Shown: positions 9,421-19,369 of the stretch, in pieces
Layout of the letters: the number at the start of each line of letters is the position of its first letter
How positions within the stretch are numbered: the first letter of the stretch is position 1
Assembly (NCBI GenBank): GCA_024399495.1
Contig: JAKSNY010000004.1
Location: 79,338-143,337, forward strand
Length of the DNA: 64,000 nucleotides
DNA from: Paludibacteraceae bacterium
GTDB taxonomy: Bacteria; Bacteroidota; Bacteroidia; Bacteroidales; Paludibacteraceae
Reading direction: 5' to 3'
Program-made: the position numbers and the translations under genes
The notes under the pieces: generated by a model
The model's input: only the letters and a program-made list of their open reading frames with translations
What the model was told of the DNA's origin: nothing
The model's database searches: none

Positions 9421-10314
9421 ATGCAAGAAAGTTATCCACATATTGACAAAGTTGCAATTTACGGCAGTACACACAAGGTTGGTTTTGCTGAAGCCGCCAA
9501 GGAACTTATATCTGTATTGTTAAAAAACAGGGTTAAGGTTTATCTTAATGATAAGGTGTATGTTTTTCTATCGGGCGTTGGAATAGAGAACTTAGATAAG
9601 TGTAATATGCTTGATTACAACGATTTGCAAACTGTTGATATGGTGTTCAGTCTTGGTGGAGACGGTACATTCCTAAAAACGTCACTTGCTGTAGGGGCGT
9701 TGGAAATACCTATTTTAGGCATAAATTTAGGTCATCTTGGATTTTTGTCTGATGTGAGCGGAAATGAGATAGTGGCGGCGGTATCAGAAGTATTGAGTAA
9801 CGGATATATTACAGAGAACCGTACCATGTTGCAAATAAATCCGGCAGGTACGCTGTCTGATTCCAGTAAATGTGTGGCTCTTAATGAGGTGGTAGTTGCC
9901 AAGCAGGACTCATCTGCAATGATACAGGTTAATGCAAATGTAAACGGTGAATATCTGTGTACATATAGGGCGGACGGACTTATAGTATCCACCCCTACAG
10001 GTTCTACGGCATACGCCATGAGTGTAGGTGCCTCAATAGTGGACCCAGAGAGCAAGGTTGTGGTTATGGCTCCTGTATCGCCTCATACTCTTAATCAGCG
10101 TCCAATCATTATACCCGATGACAGAACTATAGAACTAAAGATTACAGGCAGGTGCAAGGAGTTTATGCTCTCACTTGACGGACGTTCATATCGTTGCCCC
10201 ATAGACACTAAAATTTCAATTAAGAAATCTGTGTATAAGGTGATGGTGGCAAAACGCAAAGGACGCACTTACTTCCAGACTTTGCGTGAAAAGTTAATGT
10301 GGGGAATGTATTGA
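9421..10314 (+). CDS. nadK: NAD kinase
   Basis: NadK phosphorylates NAD to NADP using ATP (or polyphosphate in some species). The 297-residue protein shows the GGDGTF motif at 79-84 with the catalytic Asp, then NLGHLGFL, and the C-terminal NAD-binding element PTGSTAYAMSVGASIV. Length and layout are typical. It is divergent from pdxJ, a pairing common in Bacteroidales. ruvC begins inside its last codons. Confidence 0.96.
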   Translation: MQESYPHIDKVAIYGSTHKVGFAEAAKELISVLLKNRVKVYLNDKVYVFLSGVGIENLDKCNMLDYNDLQTVDMVFSLGGDGTFLKTSLAVGALEIPILGINLGHLGFLSDVSGNEIVAAVSEVLSNGYITENRTMLQINPAGTLSDSSKCVALNEVVVAKQDSSAMIQVNANVNGEYLCTYRADGLIVSTPTGSTAYAMSVGASIVDPESKVVVMAPVSPHTLNQRPIIIPDDRTIELKITGRCKEFMLSLDGRSYRCPIDTKISIKKSVYKVMVAKRKGRTYFQTLREKLMWGMY

Positions 10315-10880
10315 TACCGAATTGCAGGATATTAGGTATTGACCCTGGTACTACGGTTATGGGGTTAGGTTTATTAGAGGTTTCCAACGGTAAAACCTCT
10401 CTGATAGCCATGTCCACCATAGATTTTAAGGATTGCAAGACTCACTATGAGAAACTTGCAAAAATTTTCAGGCACGTTACAGAGGTGATTGACGCCTATC
10501 AGCCGCAGGAACTTGCAATAGAGGCTCCATTTTTTGGGAAAAACGTGCAGTCTATGCTAAAACTTGGTAGGGCACAGGGGGTTGCCATCGCTGTGGCTAT
10601 AAGCAAGGGACTTAAAGTTACAGAGTACCCTCCATTAAAAATAAAGATGGCTATTACAGGAAACGGTGCCGCCAGCAAGGAGCAGGTGGCAGGAATGCTT
10701 GCCCGATTCCTTAATATAAACGATGACCGTATGCACGTCAAACTTGATGCCACCGATGCCTTGGCGGCTGCATACTGCCACTATCTTCAACTTGGTGCAC
10801 CAACAACAGATGCGGTGCACTACAAGTCTTGGAAAGATTTTGTAAATAGAAATGGAAATTCTGTGATTCCGAATAAATGA
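10299..10880 (+). CDS. ruvC: RuvC Holliday-junction resolvase
   Basis: RuvC cuts four-way DNA junctions with RuvAB. The 193-residue protein has the catalytic acids Asp15 (ILGIDPGTT), Glu75 (ELAIEAPFFG) and the C-terminal pair in KLDATDALAAAYCH. The call uses a GTG start at 10299 that overlaps nadK by 16 bp; a TTG at 10311 is the alternative and would remove four residues. No ATG precedes the conserved ILGIDPG segment, so a non-ATG start is required. Confidence 0.93.
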   Translation: MGNVLIPNCRILGIDPGTTVMGLGLLEVSNGKTSLIAMSTIDFKDCKTHYEKLAKIFRHVTEVIDAYQPQELAIEAPFFGKNVQSMLKLGRAQGVAIAVAISKGLKVTEYPPLKIKMAITGNGAASKEQVAGMLARFLNINDDRMHVKLDATDALAAAYCHYLQLGAPTTDAVHYKSWKDFVNRNGNSVIPNK

Positions 10881-10896
10881 GCAAAGACAACTCTTT

Positions 10897-11619
10897 TTAC
10901 TCCTCCGGAGCCATGTTGGTATAGACGTTCTGTACGTCCTCATCTTCCTCTATCTTGTCTATGAGTTTTTGTACAGACTCACGTTGCTCAGGGGTAACCT
11001 CCTTGTAGTCATTAGGAACACGCTCAAATTCAGCACTGTTGATTTCAAATCCGTTGTCCTCAAGATATTTCTGAATCTCAGAGTTGTTCTGGAAATCACC
11101 ACAAATTATTAGGTTCCCGTTCTCGTCGGTGTCTATCTCCTCTACGCCATAGTCTATAAGCTCAAGTTCAAGGTCGTCCATGGCAATACCCTCTTTAGGG
11201 CATACGTTAAATATGCACTTGTGGTCAAACAGGAACTGCAGGCAGCCTTGTGTGCCAAGAGAACCGCCGTGTTTTGTAAAATAACTGCGGATATTGGCTA
11301 CGGTACGCATATTGTTATCTGTAGCGGTCTCTACAAATATTGCTATTCCGTGAGGACCGTATCCCTCATAATTGAGTTCCTTATAGCCTGCTTCGTCTTT
11401 GGATAATGCCTTTTTAATGGCTCTATCCACATTGTCCTTAGGCATATTCTCTTTCTTTGCCTGCTGAATCAGTACTCTAAGCCTTGGATTCATATCGGGG
11501 TCTCCGCCACCGTCACGTGCAGCCATGGTAATCTGCTTTCCAAGTTTTGTAAATACTCGGGCCATATTGCCCCAACGTTTAAGCTTTGTCGCTTTTCTGT
11601 ATTCAAATGCTCTTCCCAT
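10897..11619 (-). CDS. YebC/PmpR-family protein
   Basis: YebC/TACO1-family proteins were long annotated as transcription regulators and are now also linked to relieving ribosome stalling. The 240-residue sequence opens with the family signature MGRAFEYRKATKLKRWG and contains ITMAARDGGGDPDMNPRLR, followed by three alpha/beta domains ending in an acidic tail. The stop codon faces the ruvC end (convergent, 16 bp gap). It lies downstream of pheT with a family C octamer array in the gap. Confidence 0.93.
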   Translation of the reverse strand: MGRAFEYRKATKLKRWGNMARVFTKLGKQITMAARDGGGDPDMNPRLRVLIQQAKKENMPKDNVDRAIKKALSKDEAGYKELNYEGYGPHGIAIFVETATDNNMRTVANIRSYFTKHGGSLGTQGCLQFLFDHKCIFNVCPKEGIAMDDLELELIDYGVEEIDTDENGNLIICGDFQNNSEIQKYLEDNGFEINSAEFERVPNDYKEVTPEQRESVQKLIDKIEEDEDVQNVYTNMAPEE

Positions 11620-11630
11620 AATAATTGTTT

Positions 11631-11694
11631 AATCGGTTAATCGGTTAATCGTGGAATCGTTCAGTTCACCGATTCACCAGTTCACCGGTTCACC
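11631..11694. repeat. Family C octamer array (eight 8-bp units)
   Basis: Eight contiguous 8-bp units run here: AATCGGTT twice, AATCGTGG, AATCGTTC, AGTTCACC, GATTCACC, AGTTCACC, GGTTCACC. The array fills the gap between the pheT stop (11704) and the yebC start. A second 64-bp array of related units lies inside the helicase gene (24065-24128), and a third reaches the right window edge (63972-64000). Confidence 0.8.
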
Positions 11695-11703
11695 GTTGTT
11701 TAT

Positions 11704-14148
11704 TTATCTTATCGTTGCTCCCAACTTCTCTTGGAACGCTTTCATAAGGCGTTGCATAATATTATCTATTTGTTTGTCTTCAAGTGTTTTCTCCGTATCC
11801 TGAAGGGTAAAGTTTACAGCGTATGACTTTTTGCCTGCCTCAATGTTCTTGCCTTCATATACATCAAATAGAACCACTTTCTTAAGCAGTTTGTGTTCAA
11901 CGCCAAACGCTATGTTCTCTATCTGCTCAAACTCAATGTTTTTGTCAAGTAGCAGAGCCAAATCCCTCTTAACCTCAGGAAATTTAGGCAAATCCTGATA
12001 GGTTATGGCATTGGACTTAATCTGACGCAGAATCCTGTTCCATTGGAAATCAGCATAGAATACATCTGCATCTATGTCAAAATTCTTAAGAAGTCTCTTA
12101 GCCACAATACCTAACTCCGCCAATACGACACCGCTGCGTGTCTCTATCCTTATGGCTTGAGAGTAGATGTCGCTCTCCATACTCTTAATGGTGTAGGCAT
12201 TTTCATTTATACCCAAACGCCTGATTATGTTTAGTGCGTGTGCCTTAAGGTCAAAGAATGTAAGCGGACGCTCAGAGTCTGTCCATGATTGCTCATAACG
12301 GTTGCCGCTGAGCCACAATGCAAGATGTAACTCTTCTGAATATGCTGCAAGAGGCTTCTCTCCACCTGCCTTCTCCTTATTGTAGTGGTAGCATTCTCCA
12401 AACTCATAGAATTTAAGGTTTGTACGCTTACGGTTGCGGTTACGTGCTATGCTCTCAAGACCGCCAAACAGCAGTGTCTGACGCATAACGCTCAGGTCTG
12501 AGCCAAGCGGATTCATAATGCGTACCGCATTCTCTACAGGATAAGATGTAAGTCCGTTATAGTAAGATATTTTAGTCAGTGAGTTGTTAAGAATCTCACT
12601 GAAACCTGCACCTGTAAGGTGTCGTGCCACATTGTTCTGCAACTTTACGGTATCGGGGAATGAGGAGTAGCTGATAGATGACTTTACAGAATCGCCAGGG
12701 GTTACATTGTTATATCCGTAAATTCTGAGAATATCCTCTATAACATCTACATCACGCTTTACATCTGCACGGTATGGTGGTACCAGCAGAGTCATGGAGT
12801 CATTGTCCTCACGTGCAATCTTTATCTCCAGTCCGCTAAGAATAGACTTAATGGTGCTTTTCTCTATCTCTTTACCTATAAGGTCGTTTATTTTCTTAAA
12901 TGTTATCTCTACCTTGAAATCTTCAATAGGGTTAGGGTAGATGTCTATTATATCACTCGATACGCTGCCTCCTGCAACCTCTTTTATGAGCAGTGCGGCA
13001 CGTTTAAGTGCATAGATGTTTATGTTAGGGTCGCAACCACGCTCATAGCGGAACGATGCGTCTGTGTTAAGCCCATGACGGCGTGCAGTCTTTCTGACCC
13101 AAACAGGATTAAAGTAGGCACTCTCTATAAAAATGTTCTTGGTTTCCTCTTTTACACCTGAGTCAAATCCGCCAAACACACCTGCAATACACATGCCCTC
13201 TTCCTTGTTGCAAATCATAAGGTCAGAGTCAGACAGTTCTCTCTCTACACCGTCAAGAGTGGTGAATTTGGTCTTATCGGGTAGGGTACGCACGTTAATC
13301 TCACCTCCTTTAATCTTGTCTGCATCAAATGCGTGCAGCGGTTGCCCAAGCTCATTAAGAATGAAATTTGTAACATCTACAACATTGTTTATAGGCCTTA
13401 AACCTATTGAGTTAAGCCTATTCTTAAGCCAATCGGGCGATTCCTTTACCGTTACCCCCGATATGGTGACTCCGCAATATCTTGGACAAGCCTCCGTATT
13501 GTGAACATTAACCTTAATAGGCAGATTGTGGTTCTCTATGCTGAAAGCATCTACGTTTGGACGTATTAGCGGTAGCCCCAATGCGGCAGACAGGTCTCTT
13601 GCCACACCAAAGTGAGATATTGCATCAGAACGGTTAGGGGTTATATCTACCTCTATAAGTGTGTCGTTCTCTATCTTGTAGTAATCTTTTGCAGGTGTGC
13701 CTACCTCTACATCATTGGGTAATTCTATAATGCCGGCATGGCTTTTGCCTACACCAATCTCATCTTCGGCACAAAGCATGCCAAATGATTCCACACCACG
13801 TATTTTTGATTTCTTTATGGCAAAGCACTCATCGCCGTCATAAAGTTTGGTGCCAATTGTAGCCATTATGGTTTTAAGCCCGGCACGGCAGTTAGGGGCA
13901 CCACATACAACCTGAATAAGCTCTCCGCTTCCGTTATCCACTTTGGTTATGTGCAGGTGGTCTGAATCAGGGTGCTCCACACACTCCACAACTTTAGCGA
14001 CAACTAAACCTTCAAGCCCGCCTTTTATGCTCTCTACGGTCTCCACAGAGCCTACCTCAAGACCTATGGATGTAAGTTTTTTAGCGGTCTCATCTGCACT
14101 TATATCAAGCAGAATATACTTTTTAAGCCAATTAAAAGATATGTTCAT
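11704..14148 (-). CDS. pheT: Phenylalanine-tRNA ligase beta subunit
   Basis: PheT is the beta chain of the alpha2-beta2 PheRS, which charges tRNA-Phe and edits mischarged tyrosine. The 814-residue protein shows the EMAP-II-like tRNA-binding domain (about 40-150; VVCGAPNCRAG), the B3/B4 editing domain (about 210-400; VDVTNFILNELGQPLHAFD), B5 (about 405-480), a catalytic-core-like domain (about 490-690), and the C-terminal ferredoxin-fold anticodon-binding domain (about 720-814; KFPEVKRDLALL). Length is standard. pheS is not in the window. Confidence 0.97.
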   Translation of the reverse strand: MNISFNWLKKYILLDISADETAKKLTSIGLEVGSVETVESIKGGLEGLVVAKVVECVEHPDSDHLHITKVDNGSGELIQVVCGAPNCRAGLKTIMATIGTKLYDGDECFAIKKSKIRGVESFGMLCAEDEIGVGKSHAGIIELPNDVEVGTPAKDYYKIENDTLIEVDITPNRSDAISHFGVARDLSAALGLPLIRPNVDAFSIENHNLPIKVNVHNTEACPRYCGVTISGVTVKESPDWLKNRLNSIGLRPINNVVDVTNFILNELGQPLHAFDADKIKGGEINVRTLPDKTKFTTLDGVERELSDSDLMICNKEEGMCIAGVFGGFDSGVKEETKNIFIESAYFNPVWVRKTARRHGLNTDASFRYERGCDPNINIYALKRAALLIKEVAGGSVSSDIIDIYPNPIEDFKVEITFKKINDLIGKEIEKSTIKSILSGLEIKIAREDNDSMTLLVPPYRADVKRDVDVIEDILRIYGYNNVTPGDSVKSSISYSSFPDTVKLQNNVARHLTGAGFSEILNNSLTKISYYNGLTSYPVENAVRIMNPLGSDLSVMRQTLLFGGLESIARNRNRKRTNLKFYEFGECYHYNKEKAGGEKPLAAYSEELHLALWLSGNRYEQSWTDSERPLTFFDLKAHALNIIRRLGINENAYTIKSMESDIYSQAIRIETRSGVVLAELGIVAKRLLKNFDIDADVFYADFQWNRILRQIKSNAITYQDLPKFPEVKRDLALLLDKNIEFEQIENIAFGVEHKLLKKVVLFDVYEGKNIEAGKKSYAVNFTLQDTEKTLEDKQIDNIMQRLMKAFQEKLGATIR

Positions 14149-14183
14149 AATCTAATGATTAGTCCTAATTACCAAATAAAGCA

Positions 14184-14191
14184 CAAAGATA
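14184..14191 (-). promoter_or_regulatory. Promoter -7 box upstream of pheT
   Basis: The minus strand reads TATCTTTG, 35 bp upstream of the pheT ATG in the gap to ispF. A TTTG (CAAA on plus at 14214-14217) lies 22 bp further upstream, slightly long for a -33 element. Confidence 0.6.
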
Positions 14192-14224
14192 CTATTTATT
14201 TGGAAAACAATAGCAAAAAATATA

Positions 14225-14701
14225 CTATTTTTGAATTAAAGATACAGCGTAAGCGGAGATTCCCTCTTCTCTGCCTGTAAAGCCAAGTTTTTCTGTGGTG
14301 GTGGCTTTAATTGAGATGTCATCAATGTCACACTCTAACACCGATGCCAAGGTGGAACGCATTGCCTCTATATGCGGATTAAGTTTGGGCTTCTCTGCAC
14401 AAACTGTGGCATCTATATTGCATAGTTGCCAGCCTTTGGAACGTACCAAATCTATGGTGCGTTTAAGAAGTATTTTAGAGTCTATATCCTTGTAGGTATT
14501 GTCTGTATCAGGAAAATTGTAGCCTATATCACGCAAAGATGCGGCTCCCAAAAGAGAGTCGCATATTGCATGTATAAGTACATCGGCATCTGAATGTCCA
14601 AGCAAGCCTAAAGAGTGGTCAATCTTTATTCCGCCAAGCCACAATTCACGGTTTGGCACCAACTTGTGTACATCATATCCCAAGCCGACTTTGAATCTCA
14701 T
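14225..14701 (-). CDS. ispF: 2-C-methyl-D-erythritol 2,4-cyclodiphosphate synthase
   Basis: IspF makes the cyclic diphosphate intermediate of the MEP isoprenoid pathway. The 158-residue protein carries the zinc ligands Asp10 and His12 in GLGYDVHKL, the HSDADVLIHAICD segment, and the C-terminal KATTTEKLGFTGREEGI. Length is exact for the family. It begins 2 bp after the porV stop; the porU-porV-ispF order matches Porphyromonas gingivalis. Confidence 0.97.
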   Translation of the reverse strand: MRFKVGLGYDVHKLVPNRELWLGGIKIDHSLGLLGHSDADVLIHAICDSLLGAASLRDIGYNFPDTDNTYKDIDSKILLKRTIDLVRSKGWQLCNIDATVCAEKPKLNPHIEAMRSTLASVLECDIDDISIKATTTEKLGFTGREEGISAYAVSLIQK

Positions 14702-14703
14702 TG

Positions 14704-15936
14704 TTAGAAAACCTCGTTTTCATTGTCATTTACGTCGTTCTTGACAAGGTTATGGATGCCTGCCATATTGAAACCAAGCGTAAATTTAAGTGTTTGGTCA
14801 AGTGGGTTGTTTTTAGCAACTGAAAGCAAATACGCTACATCAAGAACTACAACATTTAGGCGGAAACCTGCACCAAATTCAAGGAATTTTCTGTTGCCGC
14901 ATTGTTTTGACTCATTAAAGTAACCCATACGGGCAAGAAACATATTCTTGTAGTCGTACTCAATACCTACAGAGAAGTTCATTTGTTTTAATTTGTACAC
15001 AAAATCATATTTGCTGCCATCAGGCATATCCGCAAAAGACTTTCCTATACCTGTAAGAGGGTCCATATGGTAGTATTCGTCAAGACGCTTGTTGTAGTCT
15101 TCCAGACTTTCTTTATCCCCCTGAATAGGTCTTGCCGGTACCAACAGTTTGTTTATATCCACATTAAACGACATGTGGTTGTAATCATTGCCAAGCGGTA
15201 ATTTGAAACTGCCTCCCAATCGCAGATTGGTTGGAATAAACGCACTTGACCTATAATCACCATAGTCAATCTTTTTACCCAAGTTGGATATGTTGAAACC
15301 AAACGAACCACTACCTTTACCAAAAGAGAAATCAACCTCTTTAGTGTAGAAACCAGAAATATCGGCGGCGATACTCCAACCTGGTTTCAGATAGTTTCCG
15401 TCAACAGAGTGACCGCCTGTAAGGTCAGACCAAATAAAGCGGAGAGCCACACCCATTGAGAAACCTTTTGCAAGAATTCTTGAATAAGATGCGTCTAATG
15501 CCAAATCGTACGGCTTAACATTATAGCCAGGGTCGTTGGGGTCTTTCTTTATCAATACATTTCCTATAGAGAAGAAACGGAACGACATAGCCACAGTCTG
15601 CACATCCTTTATCTTATAGAAACCTGCGGCGGAAACAAGGTCAATGTCAGAAACCAATTTTCTTAACCAAGGTACGTAAGATACTGATGCACCGCCTACG
15701 CCATCAATAAATGCGTATTTTGCCGGATTCCAAAATTGAGAGTTCTCATCGGGAGTGGTGGCACCACCGGTATCACCCATACCACCGCACCTTGCATCAG
15801 GAGCGATAGTCAAAAATGACGCACCTGTTGTAATAGGGGCATAAACATCCTGAACGGTTGGCTCATTCTCATCTGCCATAACGCCAAAAGGCAATATGCA
15901 CAATAATGTTAAATAAATTTTAAAATTCTTCTTCAT
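14704..15936 (-). CDS. porV: PorV, type IX secretion outer-membrane shuttle protein
   Basis: PorV (LptO) is a FadL-like outer-membrane beta-barrel that carries type IX cargo from the translocon to the PorU sortase. The 410-residue protein has a signal peptide (about 1-21) and the PorV opening TTGASFLTIAPDARCGGMG, followed by the typical alternating barrel strands and NSQFWNPAKYAF. Its neighbours porU and ispF give strong context. A -7 box at 15973-15980 suggests it can be transcribed apart from porU. Confidence 0.93.
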   Translation of the reverse strand: MKKNFKIYLTLLCILPFGVMADENEPTVQDVYAPITTGASFLTIAPDARCGGMGDTGGATTPDENSQFWNPAKYAFIDGVGGASVSYVPWLRKLVSDIDLVSAAGFYKIKDVQTVAMSFRFFSIGNVLIKKDPNDPGYNVKPYDLALDASYSRILAKGFSMGVALRFIWSDLTGGHSVDGNYLKPGWSIAADISGFYTKEVDFSFGKGSGSFGFNISNLGKKIDYGDYRSSAFIPTNLRLGGSFKLPLGNDYNHMSFNVDINKLLVPARPIQGDKESLEDYNKRLDEYYHMDPLTGIGKSFADMPDGSKYDFVYKLKQMNFSVGIEYDYKNMFLARMGYFNESKQCGNRKFLEFGAGFRLNVVVLDVAYLLSVAKNNPLDQTLKFTLGFNMAGIHNLVKNDVNDNENEVF

Positions 15937-15972
15937 TTGTTAAAATTTTTTACATTTCACAAAAAACGGCTA

Positions 15973-15980
15973 CAAAGATA
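15973..15980 (-). promoter_or_regulatory. Promoter -7 box upstream of porV
   Basis: The minus strand reads TATCTTTG, 37 bp upstream of the porV ATG and just after the porU stop. No clear TTTG -33 element is visible at the usual spacing. Confidence 0.55.
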
Positions 15981-15997
15981 ACGCTCTTTTTTTAATT

Positions 15998-18900
15998 TTA
16001 TTGCGTTTTTATTATAAATTTTTGAACTTTGTGAGTAAGATTGCCGTTACTGTCTGTTATTTTGGCTCTTACCCAATACACGCCACTTGCCATATTCCCA
16101 TATTTTCCTTTTAAATCCCAATGAGCGGTGTAAGTGCCGTCCGTGTTATCCGTGACAGTGGTTTCCCAATGTTCTCTCCATAACATGTCATAAACTATAA
16201 ATGTTACAGTTACAGGTGTATATGGGCGGTCATAACGCAAGTGAATATTCAATTCTGTGGTAACGGGATTGGGATAAATATAATATTCCTCAAGTGTGGG
16301 TTTGGCATCGGTATCAACTACAAATGTAAGATTTGACACTGTAGATATATTCTGCATATTCCAAGACTTAAAATTAAGATTATATGTGCCATTTTCCAAT
16401 TTTGGGAACTGATACCTTACGGAACCACTCTTATAATCGTTTAGAGATGATGTGTAATAGTCATTGAGAATATAATATTTTGAAGGGCTGTTGTTAAGTT
16501 GAAGTGTCATATCATGCCCGATACCTGAACCTATTACATTTATACCGGAATCATCATATAAATGTGCGTAAAATACTGGTGTGTCATTAACCTTATCACC
16601 GTTTTCAAACTCTGGAACATTTATATACGCCCGCACTATAGAGCCTTTATTACTTGGGTCAACAGTAGGGTCTGTGCCATAAACCTCAAACTCTGTATTA
16701 TTTCCAAAAGCATCGTTATCGGGTAATGAATTTATATGGGCATAATACACTATTTTTCCATATCCGTTTGTGTATCTGATATCTTTGGGTACCATAAAAG
16801 TAATACTAAACTTCCCGTTCTCTACACTTACTGTGCCCGAAAACAGTTTGTTTGCATAATCAGTATATTGGAATTTAGGTCCTGTTTGCCCTAACGTGGT
16901 AAGAATCGACTCCTTATCATATACAACAACCTTCAAAGACCCATTATAATCATCAAGACGTTCTCCTTTGTAATTTTCAATGTGTCCTTTAATTGTTACA
17001 ATGCCAAGTGCTTGCATAACAGCCAAATCTGGTGTAACTCCGTTTATGGAATCGGTAACAACCCTATGCGTAGGATAATGCAATTTTATTGCAGGGTCTC
17101 CTAACAAAGTGTAATTAAGTTTGTTTTGGTTACTACCCATATCTATTTTGGATAGACGGAATATCTCTCCTAGTGTTTTAGCAGATTCGTTATCTTTGGG
17201 AAACAGATTTTTGTATGTGGCAACCATCAATTTAAAGTTATCGGACGAGAATACAATTCTTGTTGTGGTGTACATAGCCACACTGCCACCTTTGGGATTT
17301 AAAATGGCCTCCATACCGGCAGAGTGTTCGTTATTGTCGTATCTTGAGATATCACAAGATGCGGTAATCCATAAACCTAAATTATCATTGTACATGTTTA
17401 CAATGTCATTTTTAGTAATCATCTGTTCAGATGTAAGGGTGTTTGTACTGCCGTGCCCCACGTATGTAAACACAAGCACACCGCTTAGTAAATCTTTATG
17501 AATCCTGTCTTTGGCTCCTGGAAATGTTACACCTGATGATGTCTCTGTACTCTTAAAAGCATCAAGATACACCTTGTCTATTATAAAACTTTCGTTTGAA
17601 TTTTTTAATATTCTTGTCAGCGAATCGGCTTGACTGACATGCGTGTTGTTATCTCCGTCATCTGCAAGAAAAGTACAAAAACTTCTCCAATCATCTGCAA
17701 CAGATTCTGTTACATAGCGTATGGTTTTGTTTACCACGTTGTTTGCTTCAGTAACAGATGTTACAGGAAACCTGCCTACTGCAATGTCCATTTTAGCACT
17801 TGATAATAAACCGCCCTCATTATCATCAAGCATAGCATAAAAATCATCTGTGGTAAAAGATGAGGTTTCAGAGAGTGATTCAATTGACTGATAACTCAAT
17901 AGTGGCAAAGCCTGATGATGTATCCCCAAATTATCGTAAGATGCAGTCCCCATAAATAGCAGGCACTGTGGGGCAGAGTTATTGTTATCTTGATGACGGT
18001 CATAAAACATCTTCATAAACAGTCGGTAAGCAGAGGCATCTGGCGTGCCGGATGAAAACTCATTGTATATGTCCTGTGGATTTGCAATGTACACACTCAT
18101 ATTGTCGTGAGTTCTATGAAATTTTGCAAGTTTTTCAGATGCTTCAAAATATTCGGGTGCGGATATTATAACCATATCAATATTATGTAGGGCATGAAGA
18201 TTTTGATTTGCCACATTCCCAATCATAATAGGAGATTTTGCTACAGAAGATGAATTGAAAGCAAAGTACGTATGAATCATATTATGATTCTCTTTAAAGG
18301 TGGCAATATCGGAATCCAGCTCATAATCAACATACGATATATTGTTTAAATCTGTAATATTCCATATTTTGGTACCCGATGTACAGCCTTTAATATGATA
18401 TGCCACAACTGATTTGTTTCCAAGATTATCGGGATTGGTTATAAGTAGAGAACCACTGTTTCCGTGTAAAATCAGTTTCTTATAGTAATTTGCAGTTATG
18501 TAGTGCAAGTAACCTGCATCAGATGATGCATTAGGATAGAATTTCAGAGTTATCACAGGGTTGTTTTCAGTAGTATTTTTAAAATATAACATAGAGGTGC
18601 TTTTCTGCCCTTTCTGATGTAAAGAGGTGCTGCCTGCTACTGTTATTTTATTGAGCGTGCCACCAAGACTGACATCAAATGTTGTTTTGGCATTTGAATA
18701 TGCCACTACCGCCATATTTAAATAGATAGTTTCAGTTAAGTCAATATCAGTATCTTTGATTACAAAGGATTGTGTGTTTGTGGATTTCTGAAATTTATAG
18801 CCATACCATTCTCTGCCGCTATCTGCCAAATTATACTCCGATTTGTGAATATAATATCCGGCGTAAGTTGTTGTGCAGTCCACTGTAGGTTCTGCTGTGG

Positions 18901-19369
18901 GTTCAGGTTCCACTTCAATTCTCTTACCCTCGCCTGCCATGCTTGTTATAAAATAATAACCCGTGTTGCTGTAATAATTGTAGGTATATGTATGCCCCGA
19001 TGTGCTAATATTATCAGTGACAGTGCCTTGTGCGTAAAACAAAATGTAATCACCTTCAGAAAACACACCGTCGGCACCCTTTTCCATATATATTGCAATT
19101 TCAGGCAGGTCGTCATGTCGTGGTAGCAGTTTTGATAAATTCTCCTCAATTATGGCGCCTCCGTATCCATATACCCTTACCCCTGCAGGATCTCCAATGC
19201 CCATGTTTTTTATATCAGAATAGGAGAGTTTATATAGTCCGGATGTCTGCACACCTATCTTATACCACTTGCCTTGAGACAATACAGAGTTATCTGCATA
19301 CTTCTGTACTCCAGCCCAAGATAATGAGCAGTATAAAACAAAAAATATATATGATATGTATTTTCTCAT
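15998..19369 (-). CDS. porU: PorU, type IX secretion sortase (gingipain-family C25 peptidase)
   Basis: PorU sits on the cell surface, removes C-terminal sorting domains from type IX cargo and attaches the cargo to lipopolysaccharide. The 1123-residue protein has a signal peptide (about 1-19), a large N-terminal beta region, a C25 peptidase domain (about 395-760), and a C-terminal sorting-type domain (from YYIYPNPVTTELNIHL). The catalytic pair is visible: His639 in TYVGHGSTN and Cys672 in WITASCDISRYD. It overlaps the FAH-family gene by 4 bp at its 5' end. Confidence 0.94.
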   Translation of the reverse strand: MRKYISYIFFVLYCSLSWAGVQKYADNSVLSQGKWYKIGVQTSGLYKLSYSDIKNMGIGDPAGVRVYGYGGAIIEENLSKLLPRHDDLPEIAIYMEKGADGVFSEGDYILFYAQGTVTDNISTSGHTYTYNYYSNTGYYFITSMAGEGKRIEVEPEPTAEPTVDCTTTYAGYYIHKSEYNLADSGREWYGYKFQKSTNTQSFVIKDTDIDLTETIYLNMAVVAYSNAKTTFDVSLGGTLNKITVAGSTSLHQKGQKSTSMLYFKNTTENNPVITLKFYPNASSDAGYLHYITANYYKKLILHGNSGSLLITNPDNLGNKSVVAYHIKGCTSGTKIWNITDLNNISYVDYELDSDIATFKENHNMIHTYFAFNSSSVAKSPIMIGNVANQNLHALHNIDMVIISAPEYFEASEKLAKFHRTHDNMSVYIANPQDIYNEFSSGTPDASAYRLFMKMFYDRHQDNNNSAPQCLLFMGTASYDNLGIHHQALPLLSYQSIESLSETSSFTTDDFYAMLDDNEGGLLSSAKMDIAVGRFPVTSVTEANNVVNKTIRYVTESVADDWRSFCTFLADDGDNNTHVSQADSLTRILKNSNESFIIDKVYLDAFKSTETSSGVTFPGAKDRIHKDLLSGVLVFTYVGHGSTNTLTSEQMITKNDIVNMYNDNLGLWITASCDISRYDNNEHSAGMEAILNPKGGSVAMYTTTRIVFSSDNFKLMVATYKNLFPKDNESAKTLGEIFRLSKIDMGSNQNKLNYTLLGDPAIKLHYPTHRVVTDSINGVTPDLAVMQALGIVTIKGHIENYKGERLDDYNGSLKVVVYDKESILTTLGQTGPKFQYTDYANKLFSGTVSVENGKFSITFMVPKDIRYTNGYGKIVYYAHINSLPDNDAFGNNTEFEVYGTDPTVDPSNKGSIVRAYINVPEFENGDKVNDTPVFYAHLYDDSGINVIGSGIGHDMTLQLNNSPSKYYILNDYYTSSLNDYKSGSVRYQFPKLENGTYNLNFKSWNMQNISTVSNLTFVVDTDAKPTLEEYYIYPNPVTTELNIHLRYDRPYTPVTVTFIVYDMLWREHWETTVTDNTDGTYTAHWDLKGKYGNMASGVYWVRAKITDSNGNLTHKVQKFIIKTQ

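Noticed and set aside
11631-11694. Possible CRISPR array
   Set aside because: The octamer units are contiguous with no spacers, and no cas gene is in the window. The same applies to the heptamer arrays.
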